DNA of 64,000 nucleotides, taken from the NCBI GenBank assembly GCA_030142905.1, contig JASJOG010000122.1, forward strand, positions 682,001 to 746,000. The letters are read 5' to 3'. The DNA comes from Heliopora coerulea (lineage: Eukaryota > Cnidaria > Anthozoa > Scleralcyonacea > Helioporidae). The notes beneath the pieces were generated by a model, which made no database searches, was not told the DNA's origin, and worked only from the letters and a program-made list of their open reading frames with translations. The translations under genes and the position numbers were made by a program. Of this stretch, positions 1-9,908 are shown one piece after another (positions within the stretch are counted from its first letter, which is position 1; each line of letters starts with the position of its first letter).

Positions 1-299
1 TCCATTTCTGACATAAAAGTTTGAGCCATCCTCTCCATCACTGGTGCGAATGATACCCGCAAGAAACAAGAACAGCGTCTCATTTACAAACTTGGTACTC
101 TCCATCCCCACGGCCTTAATGAACCTTTTTTTTTTTCATTTAGGTCCTCATCTGTCAATGCGTGCCTCTGCAGACATTCACAGTATTTCGTATTACTTTT
201 CTGTGCCATTTGTTGTGTATGCAGGCATACCTCCTTATTATGGGGTTTGTTGCTGTGTGCGGGCTCAATATTGAATAAGTTTTCATTTTGTTATGGTTA

Positions 300-490
300 C
301 GTTTCTGTCATTGGTTAATTTTGTTTCACGTGACTGCTTGTATAGCTCGCTATATAAGCAACAAGTTTGTTTATTCTATTTCTCTTTCTACTAACTCTCC
401 AGACAAAGGGCCTTTGCTCGAAACGTCGAGGACAGAATATTTTTATCTGTTTCAGACTGTGGCAAGCGAGAATCCCTCCCTTGGTGTTGC
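300..490 (+). mobile_element. Penelope-like element terminal relic
   Basis: A TATATAAG-type stretch near 350 is followed at 400-430 by a hammerhead-like block: CAGACAA (400-406), a GGGC/GCTC stem, then GAAAC (420-424). About 60 bp after it match the arms of the inverted repeat at 56,980-57,199, where the same block recurs. Such blocks are known from the terminal repeats of Penelope-like elements. No reverse transcriptase remains beside it, so this is only an end fragment. Assignment to PLE is by motif and by similarity to the other copy. Confidence 0.45.
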
Positions 491-499
491 ATAGGATGG

Positions 500-3400
500 C
501 TAACTTGATTGAACTATTTCCTTGCTTATTGCATTTTCTTAATAATTTTTTTCCAAATGAGGGCACCCTTCTTGCAGTGCTTAAATTTTTCTTGAAAAAT
601 GACCAGTACAAACAAAGAAGTCAGGAAAATTACAATGACAATGCAAACAAACGAAACACCAAAACGTGCCATATGCTGCATATGTTAACTTAATAACTAC
701 TAGGAAGCTTTCTAGTTATGGAAATTTCAACAATGAAGAGAAACTTATCACTTCAAAGATAGACTATCACTTTATTTAAAGTTCTAACTATAAGCGTCAA
801 GCCTGTTTTACCTTTCCATCAAGTTAACCTGCGGTGTTTATCAGCTTTTATCTAATGTATCAATGTTTTTAAAGTTTAACGAAATCAAAGAAATACGTTG
901 AACTACGACGCACGGAAAGCGAAGATGCGTTGGGATTAGAACTGGTGTTAATCAACATTAATTCTCTTTATTCTGGGTGGGAGATACTTTTGTATACAAG
1001 TCTGTTGTTGTCCACGACGTGTATGCATTAAGGGAACTATTAGGGAACTACGATATCGTAAAATAGATGGCATGGACATTGATCGAAAGTTTAACTTTTT
1101 CTTTGAAATAAAATAAGCTAATTAACCAAGGAACTCGTGGTTTTCCTCAGAAATGTCAAATTAGCTAGTTGACGTCGATGAGGATGACAAGACCGCAGGC
1201 AAGGAGTGTGTCCATAACTGGAATCTCACTTGCAGCGGAAGTCCATGTCGTCAGTTTTTCAGTTCCTAATATCCCGTATAAACGTTTCTTTAGACAATAT
1301 CTGATGAGCAGTGGCAATTTAAATTCTTCTTGTTAGAATCTCTAGTGTTGAGAAGGCTACAATGAATTTCGGTTTGTTGTTTCTCGAAAGACAGAACAAT
1401 GGTTTTTCACTTCAGCCGTCGTTGTTTTATGTAAAATTTATTGTCAATCTAACACCGTGCTTTATTGAGTGTCATGGGATTCAGATGGATTCGCTAAGCT
1501 CAACTTCATCCAATAATATTCTAACACTATTATCCCTTCATGATTATTCTTCTACTTTGCTTTCTAGATAGTAATTTTAGTAATGTAACCCAGAAATTCT
1601 TTCTGCGGCATCTTTTTGAATCTCTAAGACAGCATTTATCTCCCGTTTTAATATTAATAGCTGATCTCAAATCATGCACCCTCTTATTTCAATTTGTTTC
1701 TTCTCGAACTACACTACAACTTTTAACAATAGTTAAAATAAATAATTGAATTAAGCAAAGTTAAAAGCAAAATTATACAACCCCTTTGATCAAAATTAAG
1801 AGCGATAACACTCTAGCTTGTTAACCTTCCCAGCAGGACAGGCATTCTATTCTTTTACGTTAACTGACATTAGAGAATTTTACTTGCCGATAAAAGGTTT
1901 ATCCACGAGAAAGGTTTTTTGCTTTTTGAGGCCTTTATGTTTGGATACTACATGCCACCAAAAACTTACAGTTGGACAAAAACCTAATTATTACATGCTT
2001 AGAACCTATATTTTCAACACTTTTTTCCAATTTTCACATCACGTTACCAAGCAAAGAACAAAAAATATTAGGTATTTCTTGTTTAATTTAGCTATGTGGA
2101 ATACTAGCTAGCCGTCTTTAATACCTAAATTGATTAAAAGGATCAACACTGCACCATCGATTCCCAGTAAACACCAAGCTTGAACCATGTTTGGTCTTCC
2201 AATAAAGTCTAATGGCAGGACATATTCATTCTCGCAAATTTGTTCAGAAATGTTGAATCTTGTTTCCTTCTTATACTTAATTTTTACATTCTCGTGTTCA
2301 TTGATACATGGTACTTGCAACTTTTTGGCAACCAATTACTGTCCCTTAATCAGAATTTGCACCTGTTTTCAACCTTTACATTTTTCGCAAGTAAAAATTG
2401 AAGAACTGCTGCTGGGAACAAAGGGCTTGACAATCTACATAAAATTGTTAATTGTATAAAAAAGAAAGTGATAAGGTACGATTGTGGCAGGTGGCGTAAA
2501 GGTACGAAAAATTTTACTCCTTGTAATGCTGAGGTAGATGTCGTTAACATTGAAAGGGCAGTACCGAATGTACCTTGGAGAGAGCAATGGAAGCCCCAAC
2601 CTTTACTGAACCAGGGTGAGACAAAGCTGTCAACACGTTAAAAAACAAAAGCGAAAGCCTTTTCTACCTTTAATTTTCATGTCATAACTGTATTGAACTG
2701 TTGTTTTAAGTGCCTAATTGCTCTTGTTAAATCATGTTTTAGATCTGATGAATCAAAAGGCTATAACATCTTCCCTTTTTTACTTATGTATAGAACGTAC
2801 CGTTTCATAGTTTTCATGACGTGGTTACACGAAAAACTGATTAGGTTAATGTCCTTCAGAAACATGCTTCCTATTGCACAGGGATATCCCACCTTTGAAG
2901 AACCACTTTAACTTTTAACCTAAGTGAGTAGTATCCGGTCTTTTTACTCCGTTTCCAGAAAAATAAAATTTAAGTTTATTTTTTTAATGTGTGAGATTTG
3001 CAGTGTTCACTAGCTGATACTTATCTGTCGGAAAAGCTGTCCATATCAGAATCATAACAGTTTGTTTGATACTCATGTGCAGCAGATGTTTTCTTAAGGC
3101 ATCCCAAGGTGTCCAAACCTATTTTCCACCCTCTTTTAAGGGATGTGAAATTTAAATTCAATAGTTTAGTAGGGGGATTGAAATGTTCACTTGCTAATAC
3201 TGATACCTCAGACTATCTATTTGTACTTCTTTCAACTTGTCCTTGATTGTCAGAGTTAGAATAATAACAGATTTATTCCATAGTCATGTGCAGCAGGTGT
3301 TTTCATAAATCCTTATTTGTTTTTCCTTCAATCTGTAATTTAAGGGCATTATCTGATTTTTTTTGTCCTACCTGTTCAATCATTGACGTATTTGTATACA

Positions 3401-5130
3401 TTTCGTTGAAGTGTTAATTGTTGAAAAGATTTTCAGGACTCATTGAGAAATATTGATTGGCTGCGTTCGGTTTCCTTCTTCGATCAACAAAAAGGATTTT
3501 AAAAAAGACCCAATTATAACAGTTTGAATATCACAATTACAGTAAACCCAGGACAACCAGATGAACAATTTTTATGTTTGTAGTACTTGTTCTGAATAAT
3601 TTTCTCACGAGACTCCAAAAATTAAAAAAATAATTAATTTGATTTCAAGGGCATAAGTTGCTTATACGTTAATTAGAGAAATGGATTTTATGGAGTTAAA
3701 TTAAAAAGTGCTCAAGGTTTGGGTATGAATTTTTACCTTGTTGCGGGAGATAGTTAAAATTACTACAAAGGAATATCATTCATTTAAGTACTACCACAAC
3801 TAAATGGTTCATATTCAGAATGAAAACAGTAAAAGTGGAGGAACGCTTGACTGAGTTTAAACAAAATATATTGGACAAGGATTACATAGATGATGGAAAA
3901 CATGGAGTTATTCGAACATGATGGACTTGGCAGGCTTCTTTTAAAATTTTATCCGTAATTTTAAGATCCGTTTTATAGGGAAAATTTAACTCCATAAACT
4001 ATTAGCACAGCGCAGCATGGTGCTTCTCGTAATTTTTAAAGCCTTATCAAAACTCCTTCAGTTTCCTCGCAACAAAAGCAATTTTGCAAAACTTTGGAAA
4101 CGTGCGTAGGGTTAAATCAATCAACCTCAAACGACGTCACAGTGGGATAAACGAAACTAACAGTTCAGCACTTTCTTTCTGCTTGCTTTTTGTCCTAGAA
4201 GTACCACAAGCGTTGGCCTATTCATAGTTAAAGAAATATTTGTTTGTTCAGTTTGGTCAAGATTGATCTCATCAACATCCGCCAAGAGGATTTCAATTCG
4301 TTAATTTTTCTTAAGGATAAAGCGTTTTGAAACCGTGTTTTTTTGCATAACATTCGTTTGCGTAATATTGCTGTAAATATTTGTGATCGAACAATTCTGA
4401 GTATGACAGAAATGTTTTCAATTAATTCTATCGATTCAGAAAACTAAATTTCTTTAGATGAAAACAAAATTTAAAAGACGGGAAATGAAAAGACAATGTT
4501 TTTGAAAGGAAACAGGTGGTCATAACAGATGCTTCGGTTAACCGCATAATTTCCGGCTCATTGTTTTTCGGACGATATGATTGAAGACCACTAATCTCAC
4601 TATTAATTTCAGTAAAATTTTGCTAGCCTTACTTTATTTCAATTGACCAATGAAGACAACTTTTTCTATTAATTTGTCAGTGAAGGAGGGCTTTGTTGTA
4701 AATCGAGAGCAAAATCGCATGTTGGTGATCAGCTTTGTAAGAAGTCTCACTTGCAAGGAAGGTATCCTTTATCGCTCAGTGCCGGCTAAAAAAGACTCAC
4801 TTTTCAGTACGAATTTGGTAAATTAGTTTAAAATGACATACGTTAAAAAAATTTTCGTTCTAATCTAGTTATCTATAAACTAGTCCTCATATTTCTCACC
4901 GTAATGTTAAGGTTTAATTCCGCTGTTGGTTCCAAAGTTTATCAAAATTGTTCTCATCGCTTGGCGACAGGATCAATATTGTGAAAGTCTCTTAGTGTTC
5001 GTGAAATTAAACGATGATTATGTACACCCTCCAAGGGATTGGATGTAGGAATCTACCTTTGCTCAGAGTTGTATAACGCCATCAACATTAATGAAATTTA
5101 ATTAAAACAGCAACTGCAATCTCGCGGTGG
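500..5130. other. Gene-free AT-rich stretch
   Basis: No convincing coding region, RNA gene or intact mobile element was seen on either strand; the short open frames lack coding character. Two stretches near 2,990-3,110 and 3,170-3,315 resemble each other (both contain GTTCACT, a later ATAACAG and CATGTGCAGCAG), which suggests an old direct duplication. The sequence next to the receptor gene may hold regulatory DNA, but nothing specific could be recognised. Confidence 0.5.
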
Positions 5131-5151
5131 GATTCGTTTGTGTAGCTTTCT

Positions 5152-5158
5152 TATAAAA
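5152..5158 (+). promoter_or_regulatory. Candidate TATA box of the GPCR gene
   Basis: TATAAAA lies 179 bases before the chosen start codon at 5,337, a reasonable distance for a core promoter plus a short 5' UTR. There is no transcript evidence, and TA-rich heptamers are common here, so this is only a candidate. Confidence 0.35.
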
Positions 5159-5336
5159 GCAGCTTGCTTTGAGCCATTGGCATATTAGCCGGTAAACATT
5201 TGTGTAAAGGCGTATTAATATAGAAGTGTTCTATGGAAATTTAGAGTAGCCGGCGTAACTTCACACCGACAGATTCTCGAAAAATAGACATTACAACTCT
5301 CAAACTTCGTTTTTGACTGCTTGTGATTCTTTAAAG

Positions 5337-6320
5337 ATGAACGTAACAGATTCCAAAGTGTCAAGCACATTGGCTACAGATACCAGGAAGGTTACGAAGG
5401 TAATCTTTCCTGTGACTGCTTGTTTGGCCTTGATTGGTAATATCTTAGTACTGATGCTCTTCCTTCGTTTTCCATCGTGGCTTAAGAAGGCCCACAACCA
5501 ATGCATCCTCAGCCTAGCAATCACAGATGTCCTAACGGCAATCTCATTACTTGTGGTTCCCAAGTTTTTACAAGACTCAGATGCCTATCCTATCCCGTCA
5601 AACTTCATCGCGCGCGAAACTTTCTGTCGCATTGTTTGGTCTCATTTCATTCCATTTTCTCTTGGTATAACTTCTGTGTACACGTGTTTAGCTTTGGCGA
5701 TTGAACGATGGTTTGCGGTTGTCAGACCGTTACAATATAAACAAAAGTTTGGTATTCGAACGATGCAATTTTTGATTACCAGCAGCTGGCTAGCCGGATT
5801 TGCGTTCGAATCACCAGTCATTCCACGCGTCGTCGGATACAAAGGGGCTAACGACTCCACTTCGGGCTGCAAATGGACAGTCGAAACAAACAAAACTAAG
5901 ACCTGGACCCTAGCGATATTGCTTTTCGCTGGACAAACGTTTGTTCCTTGTTGCTTAATGCTATTTGCTTATCTACATATCCTGGTTAGATTTCGGGCTG
6001 AGAGAAATTTCGTTGCCTCGACAAGGACTTCTCTTACAGATCCTAATTCAAAATCTGCCGGAGACAACAAACTTCAACGAGCAACCAATATGACGGCTAT
6101 TGCATCTTTGGCACTCATCCTATGCTGGATGCCTAATCAAATCTACTTTTTATTGGCACAGCTTGGATATCTTGACCTGAAACCGAGCATTCCTGTAAGA
6201 GTTGTAGGCGCTCTGGCGTTCTTCAACTGTGGCATGAATCCGATTATTTACGGTTTTATGAATAGAAATTTTCGCCAAGGGTACAAAAGGCTACTCATTC
6301 CTTGCTCCAGTGCGAACTAA
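5337..6320 (+). CDS. Rhodopsin-like (class A) G protein-coupled receptor
   Basis: A single-exon receptor of 327 residues. The start is the ATG at 5,337; a longer frame upstream begins only at a TTG. All seven membrane helices carry class A marks: GN at 34-35 (TM1), LAITD with D64 (TM2), C97 and C178 for the usual disulfide, ERW at 123-125 in place of DRY, W151 (TM4), P204 (TM5), CWMP at 263-266 (TM6) and NPIIY at 301-305 (TM7), then a short helix-8 tail. Glycosylation sites are N2, N172 and N185, all predicted extracellular. It should act at the plasma membrane through heterotrimeric G proteins. The CWMPNQ and ERW patterns resemble neuropeptide-type receptors, which are numerous and often intronless in cnidarians. 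The ligand cannot be told from sequence. It is the only intact host gene in the window. Confidence 0.93.
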   Translation: MNVTDSKVSSTLATDTRKVTKVIFPVTACLALIGNILVLMLFLRFPSWLKKAHNQCILSLAITDVLTAISLLVVPKFLQDSDAYPIPSNFIARETFCRIVWSHFIPFSLGITSVYTCLALAIERWFAVVRPLQYKQKFGIRTMQFLITSSWLAGFAFESPVIPRVVGYKGANDSTSGCKWTVETNKTKTWTLAILLFAGQTFVPCCLMLFAYLHILVRFRAERNFVASTRTSLTDPNSKSAGDNKLQRATNMTAIASLALILCWMPNQIYFLLAQLGYLDLKPSIPVRVVGALAFFNCGMNPIIYGFMNRNFRQGYKRLLIPCSSAN

Positions 6321-6466
6321 GATTTCCTTTCACAATTGCCTTTCCATGAAGATGTTCAATATTTTAACCCGCTAAACTAACCTGATAGTATAATGTATAA
6401 TGATATGATATGATATAATGATATGAGAGTATAATGATAAATACATGTAGTTCGCTTCACGCGTTG

Positions 6467-6472
6467 AATAAA
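6467..6472 (+). promoter_or_regulatory. Poly(A) signal AATAAA of the GPCR gene
   Basis: A canonical AATAAA begins 147 bases after the receptor stop codon, giving a short 3' UTR. The sequence before it holds a small ATGATATG repeat (about 6,400-6,430). Confidence 0.55.
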
Positions 6473-6539
6473 AGCATACTAAATCACAAAGTAATTGTTT
6501 ATCGTACAAGAAAATTAGAACGAAAATTTCTAGCGTCTT

Positions 6540-6836
6540 AATTCATCTTACTGAGACTGGTCACACTGCATCACTCGACGACTTCAAAATCCTATCCTCC
6601 TGTTTTTCTGCAAAATCTTATTATTTCTAAACCTAAACCTTCCTTGAAAGCCAAACTAAGTTCTGTTCATCCATCTCTCTCTTTTAACCATTCTATCCAT
6701 TTCCATTTCCATTTCAAACATCTTGTAATATAACACCTACTTTATATCTTTAACCTTGTAAATATTATACCCGTTTAATTTATTAATACTATGATGGTGT
6801 TGCGATACCCAACGAAAAGTTAGTCCTGTAAATAAG

Positions 6837-6840
<4 letters not shown>
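6540..6840 (+). mobile_element. Penelope-like element 3' relic
   Basis: The plus strand from 6,548 encodes a degraded tail reading ETGHTASLDDFKILSS, a C-terminal pattern I associate with PLE polyproteins. About 100 bases after the coding trace comes CTATGATGG...CCAACGAAAAG (6,788-6,821), a weakened hammerhead-like block as at other PLE ends here. The relic stops at the (TA)n tract that borders the retrozyme array. Only the last part of the element is present, with stops and frameshifts. Confidence 0.5.

Positions 6841-6870
<30 letters not shown>
6841..6870. repeat. (TA)n tract on the left of the retrozyme array
   Basis: About 30 bases of pure alternating TA, joined without spacer to the first array unit. 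A matching tract lies on the other side (7,466-7,487), so the array sits inside a TA microsatellite. Confidence 0.9.
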
Positions 6871-6872
<2 letters not shown>

Positions 6873-6918
6873 CTACAGACGGAACCGTTTCGGCCTATTG
6901 GGCCTCATCAGTGTAGTG
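6871..6918 (-). ncRNA. Hammerhead ribozyme, array copy 1
   Basis: Read on the minus strand: stem I 5' side ACTACA (6,917-6,912), core CTGATGA (6,911-6,905), stem II GGCC with loop CAATA and GGCC (6,904-6,892), core GAAAC (6,891-6,887), a short stem III ACGG/CCGT with a TT loop, then GTC at the cleavage position and stem I 3' side TGTAGT (6,877-6,872). Every conserved core base is present and stem I is a perfect 6 bp. Cleavage is predicted between 6,878 and 6,877. The very short stem III is typical of hammerheads in PLEs and animal retrozymes. Confidence 0.92.
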
Positions 6919-7100
6919 CTGATGAGCAGGATGGAGTAGCCTACATTATATAGGCAACTCAAATGTCCCACGCTTGTGGTACATCTAAGCCATGCCAGAG
7001 CGCTCTAACTAGAGACTAGTGAGCGTGCGCAAATGCACTGGCGGCATGACTCATCCTGTAGAGCGCTCAATATGAACCAAGAGGCCATAGAGCGATATCT

Positions 7101-7148
7101 AACTACAGACGGAACCGTTTCGGCCTATTGGGCCTCATCAGTGTAGTG
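7101..7148 (-). ncRNA. Hammerhead ribozyme, array copy 2
   Basis: Identical base for base to copy 1, shifted by 230. Predicted cleavage lies between 7,108 and 7,107. Together with copies 1 and 3 it defines two complete 230-nt monomers. Confidence 0.92.
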
Positions 7149-7330
7149 CTGATGAGCAGGATGGAGTAGCCTACATTATATAGGCAACTCAAATGTCCCA
7201 CGCTTGTGGTACATCTAAGCCATGCCAGAGCGCTCTAACTAGAGACTAGTGAGCGTGCGCAAATGCACTGGCGGCATGACTCATCCTGTAGAGCGCTCAA
7301 TATGAACCAAGAGGCCATAGAGCGATATCT

Positions 7331-7378
7331 AACTACAGACGGAACCGTTTCGGCCTATTGGGCCTCATCAGTGTAGTG
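7331..7378 (-). ncRNA. Hammerhead ribozyme, array copy 3
   Basis: Identical to copies 1 and 2, shifted by 460. It lies in the partial third unit, which contains the ribozyme but lacks the last 94 bp of the unit. On the minus strand it would be transcribed first. Confidence 0.92.
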
Positions 7379-7488
7379 CTGATGAGCAGGATGGAGTAGC
7401 CTACATTATATAGGCAACTCAAATGTCCCACGCTTGTGGTACATCTAAGCCATGCCAGAGCGCTCTATATATATATATATATATATTG

Positions 7489-8690
7489 GACATATTCTAG
7501 ATGATATGTTTGACCAGTACGCAGAAAATTTATTAACTGAAATAAGTGTTTTTCTTCTGCCCTTAAATACAAAATCAATTATCTCACTTAATGCTTTGAC
7601 TAAATCCGTATGTGGTAGGGTAGTGTACAGCGTGCTGAAATCAAATGTAGAAATGTTCTTGGCTTTCTTTTTGTTGTTAATCTTGTCCAACTTTTTAATT
7701 ATAGGATCTGAATTTTGAAATACCCAAAATTTTCTATACCTGTTTTAGAATTTATTTTTCTCATGAAAATTTTCCATTTGACTTTGTATCAATTTAAACA
7801 CCTTAGATACTGCCTTGCTTAAAGGTTTTGTACTAAATTTTCTGGGTGCAATTATAAACCTAGCTCCGACAGGAGTTTTGTGCAATTTTGGAGTCCAGTA
7901 AATTAAAGGCAGACATTTTTCATTTTGGCTTGATTGGAAACCAAAATTCCTACAAATTTGAATGTTGTTTTCAAGTGTCTCTTTAATGTCTTTGTTTGCC
8001 AGACAACAAGTATCTGAATTGCCACCGGGAATTCCTATTTCAGGAAGAACTCGATGTACTTAATTTGTTTTCTTATGAATTTTAAGAACATTTATTTTGT
8101 CAGAAACTTTTTGAAGGACTTTAGTTTTCCAATCATTGAAAATAGATTTATCTAATTTATTTTTGGAAGACAACTTTTCAATAAAAGAGTCAATTGCTTC
8201 TTCAATCACTTATTTGCATTTATCATAATGAACAGTTATGCTAGGTCGGAAATTTGGTCCTTTGATGAAAAGTTTTCTTAATTTTAGGTTTTCTATAATT
8301 CGAAAATTACCTGTTATAATGTGGCCACGGTGAGGATCACAAAATTGGGAATTTTTACATTCACATGAATTGATGTCAAACCTAAAATTTTTATATATAC
8401 ACATGGCTTCTACAGTATTTTTGCAGTTAAAAATCTTACTTCGAATAGGTGCATATAATTTGTATGTGTTACATGGAAAGTTTCCTGAGTTTTGCAGAGT
8501 TTCTGGTAAACATGCAGTGATTTTTGGGTTTTGAAATACTTTGGAAAAATTTATATCGTCCATATCATTGTTAGTGAAAAACACAGACATTTTTTGAAAT
8601 GACTTTAGGCAGTTTTTTGGTGGAATCTTATAAATTTTTGTGTCAATAATGTCAAGAACATACAAATACCATAATTCCTTTGTTTCATAA
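7489..8690 (-). pseudogene. Penelope-like reverse transcriptase fragment (family B)
   Basis: Read from 8,690 downwards, the minus strand encodes the middle of a PLE polyprotein. A Cys-rich block (CECKNSQFCDPHRGHI) comes first, then GNFRIIENLKLRKLFIKGPN, the fingers motif LIYWTPKLHKTP, and the catalytic-domain start FDFSTLYTTLPH near 7,640. Several stops and at least one frameshift break it, and the part with the catalytic DD pair is missing where it meets the TA tract at 7,487. It differs from the other PLEs in the window. It lies on the same strand as the retrozyme and directly upstream of it in the minus-strand sense. Confidence 0.75.
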
Positions 8691-9890
8691 TTTCACCAAG
8701 TTTTCCATCAATCAAGGTGATTGCTTCCTCTAAGGTATTATCTTCAACCCTTGCATAGACCAACTCATCAGTTAATTACCTAATAGCTTCCCCACGGTAA
8801 TCTTCCTAACCCCAAACCACTAATGCCGAACGTTTATCCGCACTTTTTATAACAATATCCTCATAACTTTTTAAATCTTCTAATGCCTTTCTCTCTTCCT
8901 TATCTAAATTAGAGTAATTACGACCACCGTCATTGATCGTAAGAATTCTCCGTTCTAAATTCTCAAGAAACAGGCAGAGAGCTGGATCGACCACGTATGG
9001 CATACACTTAGACTTGCATTTAAACCTCGTATCCCTCCTATTCAATTACCATTCCCACTTTTCTGAAAATAAGCCTTACACTTCATTCTTCGAGTAAATT
9101 CATGCAAGTCCTTGTTCAATTCGAATCTATTAATTTCCCAAGGCGTCGGGCAAAAATTCAGACCATTAGACAGAACCCTTGTCTCAGCAATACTTAATTC
9201 ACGGTCTGAAGGATTTACCACGTTCTCGTTGACAAATCCCTCTCCATCTTTCATCTCTGAGCTTGTACCTTGAGATTTAAGTCTCCGTCTCCTTCTGTAG
9301 TATTTCATTCTCTGATTCTCCATATTGACTTCCATTCTCTCAAGAACGTCCTGATATAATATGTTGCTTTCCTTCATGCTGTTCTTGCTTCTCTGGTTCC
9401 TCCAGCTGACGATCTATTTCCCGTAGCCTTTCTGCTATTGTTTCATTTGATTCATCCACCACTGAATCAACATTCCTTTTCTCCCTTCACCACCTTGCCT
9501 CCACTCTTTCCGTAGTTTGTTCTTTTCCATAACCAGCATCGTCTCCTGTTTCCATTAGAGCATTTCGTAACCTATCAATTGAATCCACCGCCAGCCTCGG
9601 TCTACCATGTTGTCTCTCACTCAGTTGTTTCGCCCATTTCTTCGTTTTTCTTTCTTCCAAAATGCGATTAACATTATCTCGTTTCTCCTTAATCTTTCCT
9701 GCCAACCTCTAAGCACAACCTGTTCCTGCATTTCCTATAGTCTTATCCCATTTTTCCTCGAACTCAATCTCTAACCTTCGTCTCTTCTCATCCACTTCTT
9801 TATATAACAACCCAATCAAATCTAACTGTGTTTCGTGTAGTATGTTATTCCAAACACCTTCTGAAGATGATTTTGCATCTTTCAACTTAA
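8691..9890 (-). pseudogene. Inverted N-terminal half of a Penelope-like element (family A)
   Basis: The minus strand from about 9,890 down to 8,691 encodes the usual PLE N-terminal region in several frames: a charged helical start (FNLRFKLKDAKSS), the signature SNGLNFCPTPWEINRFEL near 9,130-9,170, and IVIKSADKRSALVVWG near 8,810-8,855. It carries frameshifts and stops. It meets the C-terminal half of the same family at 9,891 head to head, across a 15-bp perfect palindrome (9,876-9,908). The RT fingers and early palm are missing between the halves. The layout matches a 5' inversion during reverse transcription. Confidence 0.72.
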
Positions 9891-9908
9891 ATCTTAAGTT
9901 GAAAGATG
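9876..9908. repeat. Palindrome at the inversion junction
   Basis: CATCTTTCAACTTAA (9,876-9,890) and its exact reverse complement (9,894-9,908) are separated by ATC. The coding direction of the PLE flips here, so the palindrome marks the joint between the inverted N-terminal half and the direct C-terminal half. Confidence 0.85.

Larger units (their letters stand above)
6871..7466 (-). mobile_element. Retrozyme: tandem array of a 230-bp hammerhead-ribozyme unit
   Basis: Units start at 6,871, 7,101 and 7,331: two full copies of 230 bp and a third cut after 136 bp. By eye the copies are identical. There is no open reading frame. On the minus strand each unit encodes a full type I hammerhead ribozyme, so an RNA read across the array should cut itself into 230-nt monomers. 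Small tandem, non-coding, hammerhead-bearing retroelements are known as retrozymes in plants and animals; their monomers circularise, and they are thought to borrow a reverse transcriptase from other elements. The unit also holds several self-complementary parts (AGAGCGCTCT, ACTAGAGACTAGT, CATGCC/GGCATG), which fits a compact rod-like RNA. A PLE reverse transcriptase fragment lies just beyond on the same strand. Confidence 0.9.

Noticed and set aside
5313..5336. Longer receptor N-terminus starting at 5,313
   Set aside because: That frame begins with TTG; the first ATG is at 5,337 and gives a normal class A receptor length.
6919..6925. A second CTGATGA on the plus strand of each retrozyme unit
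   Set aside because: It arises from the TCATCAG...CTGATGA inverted repeat; no GAAA box or stem II follows on the plus strand, so there is no plus-strand hammerhead.
6871..7466. CRISPR array or ordinary satellite
   Set aside because: Units are 230 bp with no spacers, the DNA is animal-like, and each unit has a full hammerhead core, which a plain satellite would not need.
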